Assembly (NCBI GenBank): GCA_029260155.1
Contig: JAJDDU010000088.1
Coordinates: forward strand, 1-16,912
Reading direction: 5' to 3'
DNA: 16,912 nt
From: Phycisphaerae bacterium
GTDB taxonomy: Bacteria; Planctomycetota; Phycisphaerae; UBA1845
Shown: piece after piece, positions 1 to 7,139 of the stretch
How positions within the stretch are numbered: the first letter of the stretch is position 1
How the letters are laid out: every line of letters starts with the position of its first letter
Position numbers and translations under genes: made by a program
Notes under the pieces: generated by a model
Told to the model about the DNA's origin: nothing
Database searches by the model: none
Seen by the model: the letters and a program-made list of their open reading frames with translations, nothing else

Positions 1-285
1 CGCGCGCTGATGGAGGCGATGGCGATGGGCTTGCCCGTAGTCAGCACCGATGCGGGCGGGATCGCGGAGGTGGCTGAGAATGAGAAGAACGCGCTGCTCG
101 TACCGACGCGATCGCCCGAGGCGTTGGCCGCTGCGCTGACGCGCGTCGTGCAGGACAACGGATTGCGGAAGCGGTTGGGGGCGGCGGCCGTCGAGCGTAT
201 GCGGGGCCACTTCAGTCACGAACTCATGCTCGATCACCACGTCGCGCTGTATGAGTCCGTCTTGGACGGGAGTATTCACGATTGA
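1..285 (+). CDS. Glycosyltransferase family 4, C-terminal fragment (cut by window start)
   Basis: The frame is open from base 1 and ends at TGA 283-285, giving about 94 residues of the C-terminal Rossmann half of a GT-B glycosyltransferase. What is visible is the end of the GT4 donor-site signature, E-A-M-A-M-G-L-P-V-V, followed by a D-A-G-G-x-x-E motif, the N-A-L-L-V-P loop and the usual closing helix. In the family this region binds the nucleotide-sugar donor; the acceptor-binding half lies outside the window. The stop overlaps the TTG start of the next glycosyltransferase, so the two genes are almost certainly translationally coupled in a polysaccharide-assembly operon. Sugar specificity cannot be read from this fragment. 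Confidence 0.9.
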   Translation, partial: RALMEAMAMGLPVVSTDAGGIAEVAENEKNALLVPTRSPEALAAALTRVVQDNGLRKRLGAAAVERMRGHFSHELMLDHHVALYESVLDGSIHD

Positions 286-1520
286 ACGCGTCGGACGAGC
301 CGCGCCCGAAGGTTCTGCAGATCACCTCGATCGACACGACGATCGTGATCTTGCTGTGGCGACAGATTCGAGAGATGCTCATCGCAGGGTACGACGTTCG
401 TTGCGCGTGTACGCCCGGCGCGAACGGGGCCTGGCTGCAAGCACAGGGCGTCGAATTCGTCGGAATCGAGGTCAATCGATCGATTACTCCGTTGGGCGAT
501 CTGAAGGCACTGTGGAAGCTGGTCCGCTACTTGCGACGCGAGCGGATCACGATTGTCCACACGCACACGCCCAAGGCTGCACTGCTGGGGCAGTTGGCTG
601 CGCGGATCGCGTGCGTGCCGGTCATCATCAACACGGTGCACGGGTTCTACTTTCACGACAAGATGAAACGACTGCCGTGGATGTTCTACGTGGCGATGGC
701 GTGGATCGGAGGGCGATGCGCGACCATGACGCTGAGTCAGAACGCCGAAGACATCAACACCGCAGTTCGTCTGGGAATCTGCAAACGCGACAAGATACGC
801 TTTCTGGGCAACGGGATTGACTTGACGCGGTTCGATCCGTCTCGTTTCGACGATGCTTTTCGCAGGCAGAAGAAGGCAGAGCTTGGAGTGCCGGATGGTG
901 TCACTGTGATCGGCATCATCGGTCGCCTGGTTGTGGACAAGGGTTACATCGAGCTGTTTGAAGCCGTAAAGACGCTCGCCGCGGAACGGGACGACTTTCA
1001 TCTGATCATCATCGGTCCGGAAGACGAGCGCCGCGCGGGGCAGTTCGGCGCAGACACGTACAAGGAGTACGGAATCGAAGACCGGGTCACTTACCTCGGG
1101 CCGCGCGACGATGTCGACGAACTGATGGCGTGCCTGGACGTGTTCGTCCTGCCGAGTTGGCGCGAGGGCTTCCCGCGCTCGGCCATCGAAGCGGCCGCGA
1201 TGGGCGTGCCGATCGTCGCGACCGACATCCGCGGTTGTCGCGAAGTCGTCACCGGCGGCGAGAACGGCGTGCTCATTCCCGTGCGAGACCCGAAGGCGAT
1301 AGCAGGCGCTCTCCGCACATTGCTCGACGCCCCCGATCTGCGCACACGCATGGGCCAAGCGGGACGCGAACGCGCCAAACGCGAATTCGATGAACTGGTA
1401 ATCTGCGAGCGCGTATTGGACCTGTATCGCGAACTCTTCCGCGCGAAGGGACTAAATGCCCCAACGCCGCGCAGTGAACTCGATGATACATTGCCCGAAC
1501 GCGGCCCATTTGTCTGGTAG
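282..1520 (+). CDS. Glycosyltransferase family 4 (CapM/WbpH-like)
   Basis: This is a 412-residue GT-B enzyme that should transfer a sugar from a nucleotide-sugar donor to a lipid-linked or growing glycan at the cytoplasmic face of the inner membrane. The N-terminal half shows K-V-L-Q-I-T-S, an I-V-H-T-H-T-P-K-A segment (about residues 87-95) and a V-H-G-F-Y-F motif typical of capsule and exopolysaccharide GT4 enzymes. The C-terminal half has N-G-I-D, G-R-L-V-x-x-K-G, the E-x7-E motif (E-G-F-P-R-S-A-I-E) and A-A-M-G-V-P-I-V. I chose TTG at 282 because GGGAG (268-272) lies 9 nt upstream, the start overlaps the previous stop, and the next in-frame ATG would cut into the first Rossmann strand. 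It ends in L-P-E-R-G-P-F-V-W, a tail that recurs in the remnant at 4232-4366. Acceptor and donor are unknown. Confidence 0.9.
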   Translation: MNASDEPRPKVLQITSIDTTIVILLWRQIREMLIAGYDVRCACTPGANGAWLQAQGVEFVGIEVNRSITPLGDLKALWKLVRYLRRERITIVHTHTPKAALLGQLAARIACVPVIINTVHGFYFHDKMKRLPWMFYVAMAWIGGRCATMTLSQNAEDINTAVRLGICKRDKIRFLGNGIDLTRFDPSRFDDAFRRQKKAELGVPDGVTVIGIIGRLVVDKGYIELFEAVKTLAAERDDFHLIIIGPEDERRAGQFGADTYKEYGIEDRVTYLGPRDDVDELMACLDVFVLPSWREGFPRSAIEAAAMGVPIVATDIRGCREVVTGGENGVLIPVRDPKAIAGALRTLLDAPDLRTRMGQAGRERAKREFDELVICERVLDLYRELFRAKGLNAPTPRSELDDTLPERGPFVW

Positions 1521-1593
1521 ACGCACATCGGTGAGTCAGTCGTGGATCGTCGCGTCGGATCCCTCCTGCGCGATTCGTTGACCACCGGCTCGA

Positions 1594-3960
1594 CTACGGT
1601 AGGCCACCGCACGGAGGGGACAGCGTCGCGATCAGCATGTTGCTCTCCGTTGTGCCGCAGGCGTCGGTGACCACTGCCGTGTACGCGCCTGCGTCGGCCG
1701 GTCCCGCGGACGCAACGGCATACGACGACCCGGTCGCCCCTGGGATGGCGAACCCGTCCCTGGTCCACGCCACGGTATACGAACCCGCAGCCTCGACGGA
1801 TACAGTAAAGGTCGCCTCAGTGCCCGGGCACATGGTCACCTCGTTCGGATGAAGGACCACTTGTGGCCCCTCAGTGGTCTTCAGCGTGGCTGTCGCGCTC
1901 ATGACCGCGCCGCATGCGTTCTCCGCGATGAGGGAGTAGGTTCCCGCGTCGGCGGATGTTACGGGATCGATTTCGAGGGTGGCTGTCGTGGCACCGGCGA
2001 TGTCGATGCCGCCCCGCCGCCAACGAAGCGAATCGGCATTGTCGACTGTCGCCGTAAACGTCACCGGATGGCCCTCACAGCCGAACGCGTTGACCGGCTG
2101 TACAACGAACGCGGGCTCGGCGCACTCCGCGCTGAAGAGAGCGTCCCACTGCGTGAAGTCGTCGAGATCGGCGTCCGTATCGCCGTCGAAATCGCCAGCG
2201 CGACAGGGGCCGATCGCCGTGGGTGTGCCCGCTCCCGCGAAGCACTCCTGGAACTCACCGAAGTCACGCATGTCGACGTCTCCGTCGAAATCGAAGTCGC
2301 CGTTCGGCAGCAGCTCGCCGAAATACACGCGGAGCGTCGATCGCCCTCCGGTTGAGTCCGACCAGGCGTTCGGCCACACCTCCATCTTGCGGCGAACGTT
2401 AGCCAGATCCTCATCGCGGACGGGGTTTTCCGGGCGAGTGATGAGTGTGAATAGGATGTTGAAATCAGTCTGCGCGTTCGGGTATTCCGGATCAACCACG
2501 TCAAGTACGTCTGCGGCGAGATCGTTGCGTGTGGCGGCGAAGGTGCTGCTGGTTGGTGGATAGTACGGAGCGTCGAGCCCGGGCACGCCGCTGAGGTACC
2601 ACCAGTCAGTCGCTTCCGCGCGCGTCGCCAGTCCCATCAGGTAGAGTTCATGCCAGGAAAACCCGTAATACGTTCGGTACGGCAGGGTGGTAAATGTCCC
2701 GTCCGCATTGTCCAGCCAGAACGTGCCGCCCATCGCCGACCCGTCAAACGGCGTATGCACGGCGAACGCAGCCGGCGTGTTCGCGCCTTGCTTCGGATGC
2801 GCCCCGGTCCCGCTCGGCAGACCGAAATAAAGCCAATCGTGCCCGACCTCGTGCTGCAAGACCGACACGCTCGTATGGTCCCGTGAGTTCCAACTCAGAT
2901 TGATCTCGTTCATGTGCAAAACGTTGCCCGAATGATAACCGCCCGCGTAGAACACGATGTCGGTGTAGAAGTTTTGGTAAAACACGAACAGGTCGACGTC
3001 GTCAACCAGTTCGCCGAAGCGGGCTTGAATGATGTCGCGCGCCGTTTGAGGTGAGAATTCCGGTAACGTGAATGGCTCGCCGATGAACCCCTCGACGGAG
3101 GTTGGCGATTCGGTGAGTGCCGAGAAATCGAATGCGGCCATCGGGGACACGGTTCCCGGCGCCACGACCTGGACGAGTCCGAACGTGTTCCAGTTAAACG
3201 AGTCAGGATAGGAAAACGTAATCTCGCCGCTGGATGTCAGCGTTGCCTGGAATCGTTGGTCAATGCCGTGAATCGAGTCGGTGCGCGGCGGACGCTGATG
3301 CCAAGTGAGTGTCACTGAGTCGGCGTCCATCTTAACGTGCAAATCGACGTTGCGCGGCCAAATCCACACGCCGTCGCGCAAGAGCGGCGTTATCCGCGCG
3401 CTCGGGTCGAAGAAATCCACCGACAGGTGCTGACTGCTCGAACCGCCCTGCGACTGCGGCAGAAAGAACACGCCGATATCTGACGTGGCGTACATCGTCG
3501 TGTACACCCGGTTTCCGAAAGGGAAGCTGAACGGCAGTGCCAATTCCTCTTGGCCCCATGCGTCGTCCCAGGTGGCCGCAAGCGGTCCGACATCCGCGTC
3601 GAATTGAAGCGATTCGCGCATTGCGTCGAAGCAGCAGTCCCCCGTGCGAGTGAATCGTAGCGTCTGTCCGACGAGATCGAACGGCTGTTTGAAGTTTAGG
3701 ACTTCGTTATCGACGTCTTCCAATATGAGCAGCCCGTAGCGCTGCCGGATATCGGCGGTAGCGGTTGTGATCGTCTTCCCGGCCGCCGCCAGTCGCGCGA
3801 TCGCGCGTTCGTGAGATTGCCGGACGCGCACATCGTTCTCGGCGCTCGTCGCGCACCAACGCGCGGGGGAAGCTGAGTCTTCCGCAGCAAATACCATCGC
3901 CGGCGCCGAGCCTGCGATCCCGGCCGCCGCAATAAGAGCCGTGACATGACATCGCAACAT
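1594..3960 (-). CDS. Secreted HEVGH metallopeptidase-like protein with dockerin-like and Ig-like domains
   Basis: This is a 788-residue exported protein. I chose the ATG at 3958-3960 because GGGAG sits 8 nt upstream and it gives a clean signal peptide (M-L-R-C then an Ala-rich core, cleavage near V-F-A-A). ATGs at 3979-3981 and 3976-3978 are possible. A beta-rich N-terminal region (about 130-290) precedes a zinc-protease signature H-E-V-G-H at 370-374, followed by a G-F-S-W-H-E-L-Y-L-M-G segment about 60 residues later that I recall from secreted metallopeptidases. Residues about 553-610 form two D-x-D-x-D-x-D calcium-binding, dockerin-like repeats. Residues about 617-694 and 699-782 are two Ig-like domains with paired Cys and D-A-G-x-Y motifs. 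It probably acts outside the cytoplasm on protein or as an adhesive protein; substrate unknown. It is convergent with the glycosyltransferase at 282-1520. Confidence 0.85.
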   Translation of the reverse strand: MLRCHVTALIAAAGIAGSAPAMVFAAEDSASPARWCATSAENDVRVRQSHERAIARLAAAGKTITTATADIRQRYGLLILEDVDNEVLNFKQPFDLVGQTLRFTRTGDCCFDAMRESLQFDADVGPLAATWDDAWGQEELALPFSFPFGNRVYTTMYATSDIGVFFLPQSQGGSSSQHLSVDFFDPSARITPLLRDGVWIWPRNVDLHVKMDADSVTLTWHQRPPRTDSIHGIDQRFQATLTSSGEITFSYPDSFNWNTFGLVQVVAPGTVSPMAAFDFSALTESPTSVEGFIGEPFTLPEFSPQTARDIIQARFGELVDDVDLFVFYQNFYTDIVFYAGGYHSGNVLHMNEINLSWNSRDHTSVSVLQHEVGHDWLYFGLPSGTGAHPKQGANTPAAFAVHTPFDGSAMGGTFWLDNADGTFTTLPYRTYYGFSWHELYLMGLATRAEATDWWYLSGVPGLDAPYYPPTSSTFAATRNDLAADVLDVVDPEYPNAQTDFNILFTLITRPENPVRDEDLANVRRKMEVWPNAWSDSTGGRSTLRVYFGELLPNGDFDFDGDVDMRDFGEFQECFAGAGTPTAIGPCRAGDFDGDTDADLDDFTQWDALFSAECAEPAFVVQPVNAFGCEGHPVTFTATVDNADSLRWRRGGIDIAGATTATLEIDPVTSADAGTYSLIAENACGAVMSATATLKTTEGPQVVLHPNEVTMCPGTEATFTVSVEAAGSYTVAWTRDGFAIPGATGSSYAVASAGPADAGAYTAVVTDACGTTESNMLIATLSPPCGGLP

Positions 3961-4018
3961 GGCCGATCTCCCGTCCATCATTTTGACTGCCCACCCCGAT
4001 CGCGCCGCTCACACAATG

Positions 4019-4047
4019 AATGTACGTCGTGCACGCACGGTTTTCAA
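4019..4047 (-). promoter_or_regulatory. Candidate sigma70-type promoter for the metallopeptidase gene
   Basis: Read on the minus strand, TTGAAA (4042-4047) is followed by a 17-nt spacer and TACATT (4019-4024), matching the consensus at 5 of 6 and 4 of 6 positions. Transcription would start near 4012 and leave a leader of about 50 nt before the ATG at 3960. The spacing is ideal, but the match is by eye only. Confidence 0.4.
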
Positions 4048-4121
4048 GCGATTTGTTTCGTCGCATCGGCGGTCACACGACGAATGGGACTCGCTCGCCT
4101 CCACGGGTGTCGCCAAAACGG

Positions 4122-4231
4122 TCATGAGCCCTCCGCGTTGTTGGAGTTGAGCGTTCGGGCGGCTTTGAAGTGCGCGCGGGCGCGATCGGGTTTGCCGGTT
4201 TGCAGGAGGGCGTAGGCGAGGTCGCGGGGAG
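4122..4231 (-). pseudogene. C-terminal remnant of a TPR-repeat protein
   Basis: Read on the minus strand, this in-frame stretch encodes about 35 residues with a clear tetratricopeptide signature, D-L-A-Y-A-L-L-Q-T-G-K-P-D-R-A-R-A-H-F, followed by K-A-A-R-T-L-N-S-N-N-A-E-G-S and TGA at 4122-4124. The sequence is what one sees at the C-terminus of a TPR protein, with no start and no other repeats. Its missing 5' part would lie above 4231, where a glycosyltransferase remnant on the other strand now begins. I read it as the surviving 3' end of a deleted gene. A short expressed peptide is unlikely because no start codon or ribosome site sits in the right place. Confidence 0.6.
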
Positions 4232-4366
4232 TTTGACGAACGGGTCATCTGTGGGCGTGTTCTCGACCTCTATCGCGAACTTCTCGATGCGAAGGGTCTG
4301 GAGACGCCGACGCGACGCGGTGCGATTGAAGCCGCGTTGCCTGAGCGCGGGCCGTTTGCCTGGTGA
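4232..4366 (+). pseudogene. C-terminal remnant of a second GT4 glycosyltransferase
   Basis: In frame, this encodes 44 residues and TGA 4364-4366. It starts F-D-E-R-V-I-C-G-R-V-L-D-L-Y-R-E-L and ends L-P-E-R-G-P-F-A-W. It aligns without gaps to the last 44 residues of the glycosyltransferase at 282-1520 (bases 1386-1520). By hand count 30 of 44 residues and about 92 of 135 bases agree. Many differences are at third codon positions, so the two diverged as functional paralogues before this copy was truncated. The rest of the enzyme, including the donor site, is absent. Upstream sequence belongs to a TPR remnant on the opposite strand. Confidence 0.8.
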
Positions 4367-4406
4367 ACACGACTCGCCATCGGAATGGGCCCGATTGCGA
4401 TCCCGT

Positions 4407-5492
4407 CTACGACACGCCTGTCGCCCGTGGGAAAGAACCCAAAACACGAAGGCGGTGGCAGTGCTTCGTTGCCTCGGTGATTGCGGCTGAGACATTGGCA
4501 TTGTGCGAATGGCCTGCGAGTTCAGCGAAGAAAACGTAGTCGAATCGGCGTTCGCGACTGGGGCGTGATTGAATGAACGTCATGTTGACGCCGGCTTGGC
4601 GAAATGCGTCCAACACCTCGACCAGCGATCCCGGCTGATCCGCTGCGCTAAAGTAGACAAACGTCTTGTCGTCGTCGGTTGGTTTGGCCGACTCCTTTCC
4701 GATCACGAGAAACCGCGTCACGTTGTTGGGGTCGTCTTCGATGCGCTCCGCCAGGACGCTCAAGTTGTAAAGGTCACCGGCCAACGTGCTGCCTATCGCG
4801 GCTGCACGGGGTTCGGTCGCGGCCATTTCCGCAGCCTTGCTGGTGCTGGCCACCGGATGTGTCTTTTCGGAGAATCCGGTTTCGCCAAGCCAGTTTCTGC
4901 ACTGGACGAATGCTTCGGGCTTGGAGTAGACGATTTCGATTTGATTGAACGGCCCGTTGCCGAGGAGACAGTGATGGACGCCGAGGTTGATCTCCGCACA
5001 CACTTCCACCTCGCGGGACGCGAACGCGTCCAGCGTTTCCACGATGCCCCCGCCGACGGAGTTCTCCACCGGTACGACCGCCAGATCGACGCGACCGCGT
5101 TCGATCTCATCGAAACAGGCAGCTATGTGCTCGAGTGCCTCGTACTCCACGGTCGAGCCGAATTTTCGCCTCGCGGCTAGATGCGAGAAACTCCCGGCCG
5201 GTCCGAGGTAGGCGATTCGCGGCGGACGCTCCAGTACCAGCGACCCGCTCATCAACTCTCGATATATCGCGATAATCGTCTGATCCGGAAGCGGCCCTTC
5301 GTTCAACGCGACAACCCGGTCCAGGACGCCGCGCTCACGGTCAGGAACGTAGCTCCCGGCGCCGGCGGAGCGCTTCATCTCGCCGACCTCGATGACGACC
5401 CGAGCACGCTCGCTCAGCGCTTCGACGATCCGCTGATCGAGGTCGTCAATCCGCGTCCGCAATGCTCCAAGTCTCGTGTCTGCGTCACCCAT
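4407..5492 (-). CDS. pheA: Bifunctional chorismate mutase / prephenate dehydratase (P-protein)
   Basis: PheA converts chorismate to prephenate and then to phenylpyruvate, the committed steps to phenylalanine in the cytoplasm. The 361-residue protein has three parts. An AroQ-type chorismate mutase spans about 1-88 (R-T-R-I-D-D-L-D-Q-R-I, R-A-R-V-V-I-E-V-G-E-M-K). The prephenate dehydratase domain spans about 91-268 (A-Y-L-G-P-A-G-S-F-S at 94-103, P-V-E-N-S-V-G-G at 141-148, catalytic T-R-F at 259-261). An ACT regulatory domain spans about 279-353 (P-G-S-L, then Q-S-R-P at 308-311). The usual ACT motif is E-S-R-P, so Glu is replaced by Gln. I chose ATG 5490-5492 because it puts the mutase helix at the usual distance; a TTG at 5526-5528 would add 12 residues. 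It is a single gene, with a palindrome just upstream of the start. Confidence 0.95.
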   Translation of the reverse strand: MGDADTRLGALRTRIDDLDQRIVEALSERARVVIEVGEMKRSAGAGSYVPDRERGVLDRVVALNEGPLPDQTIIAIYRELMSGSLVLERPPRIAYLGPAGSFSHLAARRKFGSTVEYEALEHIAACFDEIERGRVDLAVVPVENSVGGGIVETLDAFASREVEVCAEINLGVHHCLLGNGPFNQIEIVYSKPEAFVQCRNWLGETGFSEKTHPVASTSKAAEMAATEPRAAAIGSTLAGDLYNLSVLAERIEDDPNNVTRFLVIGKESAKPTDDDKTFVYFSAADQPGSLVEVLDAFRQAGVNMTFIQSRPSRERRFDYVFFAELAGHSHNANVSAAITEATKHCHRLRVLGSFPRATGVS

Positions 5493-5500
5493 GACCGGGA

Positions 5501-5514
5501 GTTTTCGGGAAAAC
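5501..5514. promoter_or_regulatory. Palindrome immediately upstream of pheA start
   Basis: GTTTTC-GG-GAAAAC is a perfect 6-bp inverted repeat ending 8 nt from the pheA ATG (minus strand, 5492). A second, ACCCGA-T-TCGGGT, lies at 5566-5578. The first covers the place where a ribosome-binding site should be, and no clear GGAG is present there. It could be an operator or a translational hairpin, or chance. Confidence 0.25.
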
Positions 5515-5704
5515 GGGCTCGGCAGCAACAGCGAATCTGGTTTTTACCCACTGTCGTTCCTGAAAACCCGATTCGGGTGTTGGTGGGCGTGCCGGAGGGA
5601 GAGTTGGTGTTCGGTCGCGGCGATTGGAGCCTGTCGGGTCAGAGGTTTTGGCGGTCCTGGCGCGCGGGGCCGTGAACTTGGGCCAGGCGTGCGATCTCCT
5701 CGTC

Positions 5705-5733
5705 TTGAACTTCGGGCGCCGAGCGGATATCAT
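5705..5733 (+). promoter_or_regulatory. Candidate sigma70-type promoter for tRNA-Leu
   Basis: TTGAAC (5705-5710), a 17-nt spacer and TATCAT (5728-5733) match the -35 and -10 consensus at 4 and 5 of 6 positions. The predicted start at about 5740 is a few bases before the mature tRNA 5' end at 5748, which is the usual arrangement for a single tRNA gene. Confidence 0.5.
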
Positions 5734-5747
5734 CATCGCTCCCAGCA

Positions 5748-5829
5748 GCGCGAGTGGCGGAATTGGCAGACGCGCAGGATTTAGGTTCCTGTTCCGAAAG
5801 GAGTGGAGGTTCGAGTCCTCTCTCGCGCA
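5748..5829 (+). tRNA. tRNA-Leu (anticodon UAG)
   Basis: The sequence folds as a complete class II tRNA. The acceptor stem GCGCGAG (5748-5754) pairs with CTCGCGC (5822-5828), and the discriminator A is at 5829. The anticodon stem CAGGA/TCCTG (5775-5779 and 5787-5791) encloses the loop TTTAGGT with anticodon TAG at 5782-5784. A long variable arm has a TCC/GGA stem, and the T arm GGAGG-TTCGAGT-CCTCT is canonical. It reads CUA and, by wobble, other CUN codons. CCA is not encoded, so it must be added enzymatically. No other tRNA is beside it. Confidence 0.95.
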
Positions 5830-5869
5830 ATGCATTAAATGACAAGGGTTTGCGTCAAGCGAGGCAACA

Positions 5870-5914
5870 TCCAAAACGCCTCCAAAACGGCCCGGTGGCA
5901 GAACGGTGGCAGAA
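5870..5914. repeat. Two pairs of 11-bp tandem repeats behind tRNA-Leu (possible integrase arm sites)
   Basis: TCCAAAACGCC (5870-5880) is followed directly by TCCAAAACGGC (5881-5891). After one base come two perfect copies of CGGTGGCAGAA (5893-5903 and 5904-5914). Paired short direct repeats about 40-85 bp behind a tRNA 3' end resemble the arm-type binding sites of tyrosine integrases at tRNA attachment sites. There is no integrase gene in the window and I saw no second copy of the tRNA 3' end, so this would be an empty or decayed attachment region. The rest of 5830-6011 shows no gene. Confidence 0.35.
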
Positions 5915-6011
5915 ACTCACCCGGCCGACCGTCCCACCTTGGCCACGGCGTCGAGGTTCAATGGCTGATCGCATGATCCTCGGCGATCGCGAAGGCGCGT
6001 TCGCCACGTCC

Positions 6012-7139
6012 TCAAGTTTCTACGGCAGTGTCGGAGATTCCGTGGCCGGCGGTGCGACCGGCGGCGAGGTTCTCGTAGAGTTGCATGTGTTGATCCGCGA
6101 ACCGGCGAACGCTGAATACCTCGAACGCTTGGCCGCGGGCAACCTCGCGCTCCTTGGTCATCTCACCCGCGTGTGTCAATGCCGCCGCGATGCGCGTGCT
6201 CATGGCTTGCTCGCGTTTCGGCAGGATGAGGTAGCCGTTGTGCTTGTGGCCGATCAACTCCGCAACCGCGTAGACCGCAGTGCCAACAACTGGCACTGAC
6301 GCAGCCATGGCCCAGGCGATCGGCGTCGTGCTCGCATCGTCCAGCGGTGTGATCACCAGCGCGTCGGCCGCCGCGACGAGCTCTTCATAACGCACGTTGG
6401 AATCCGCCCAGAGCAGCGAATCCCGCGAGGGCAGCATCTGCGCGAGACGATGAAGTTGCCGATACTCGGGACCGTCTCCGTACAACGCCATCCGCCGCTT
6501 GGGATTGACATAGCCCTGGATATATCCGCCGCACACCACGTATCGATGCCCGCTCCGCCCGCCGATGGGATGGGCTGTCACGGTCAGGTGATCGTCGGGG
6601 GCGATGCCAAGACCGCGACGAACCGCACCGCCCCGCTTCACGGCGTTGATGCGTTTGAAGTCCACACCAGGCCGAATCACAACACAAACCGGCTCGGGCA
6701 CGCCACGCTCGATGAGCCTTCGCGACACGGTGGCCGCCGAGCACGCGATGGCCGTGTGCCTGTGGCTTGCAATTGCGCGCAGCGTCTTTGCTTCGGTCGG
6801 AGTCAGGAACGGGTCGAAACGCTCGATGACGAGGGCACAGCCCTTCGGCAGCGCGGCCACCGAAGCCACCGCAGCCTGCGTCCCCCAGGCGTGAACGATC
6901 CGTACACCGCGCTCTTCCACGAGCTTGCGAAGAGCCGGCGCAGCCGTCAATGCGAGACCAAAGCGAATCGGATGGCGCGCGACGACAGTATCGGCGAACC
7001 AATCCGACGCGGGAACGCGCGAATCGACCGACGCGATGGACTGCTGAAACCGATCGGCGTCAAGGCGCGTGAGAAGTTGCTCGGCGGCGACCCGCTGTTC
7101 CCAGTCGGCTGCGCCGTCGAACACGTGCAGCACGTGCAT
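6012..7139 (-). CDS. Degenerate GT-B (family 4-like) glycosyltransferase
   Basis: This 375-residue protein has a two-Rossmann GT-B layout. The N-terminal half starts M-H-V-L-H-V-F-D-G-A and contains V-H-A-W-G-T at 82-87. The linker region has R-P-G-V-D at 156-160, and the C-terminal half has G-D-G-P-E-Y at 221-226. The donor site is abnormal: where GT4 enzymes have E-x7-E before A-M-A-x-G-x-P-V-V, this protein has L-D-D-A-S-T-T-P-I-A-W-A-M-A-A-S-V-P-V-V (266-285), so the second Glu is Trp (276). It may use a changed mechanism or have lost catalysis. The ATG at 7137-7139 overlaps the previous stop as TAATG, so translation is coupled to the lipoprotein gene. The open frame continues upstream to 7307, but that part is the shadow of the lipoprotein gene. 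Confidence 0.8.
   Translation of the reverse strand: MHVLHVFDGAADWEQRVAAEQLLTRLDADRFQQSIASVDSRVPASDWFADTVVARHPIRFGLALTAAPALRKLVEERGVRIVHAWGTQAAVASVAALPKGCALVIERFDPFLTPTEAKTLRAIASHRHTAIACSAATVSRRLIERGVPEPVCVVIRPGVDFKRINAVKRGGAVRRGLGIAPDDHLTVTAHPIGGRSGHRYVVCGGYIQGYVNPKRRMALYGDGPEYRQLHRLAQMLPSRDSLLWADSNVRYEELVAAADALVITPLDDASTTPIAWAMAASVPVVGTAVYAVAELIGHKHNGYLILPKREQAMSTRIAAALTHAGEMTKEREVARGQAFEVFSVRRFADQHMQLYENLAAGRTAGHGISDTAVET

Noticed and set aside
276..1358. A 360-codon minus-strand open frame opposite the glycosyltransferase
   Set aside because: The plus strand holds clear GT4 motifs; the antisense product has a skewed composition and no recognisable motif.
1544..1562. GGATC-n9-GATCC between the convergent genes as a bidirectional terminator
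   Set aside because: The stem is only 5 bp with a 9-nt loop and no T tract, so it is too weak to support.
4073..4501. A 142-codon minus-strand frame across the pheA 3' end and the remnant region
   Set aside because: It overlaps pheA out of frame and is Arg/Pro-rich without motifs. The TPR-like remnant is in a different frame.
5624..5845. Short open frames on both strands running through the tRNA gene
   Set aside because: They are accidental translations of a fully folded tRNA-Leu and its flanks.
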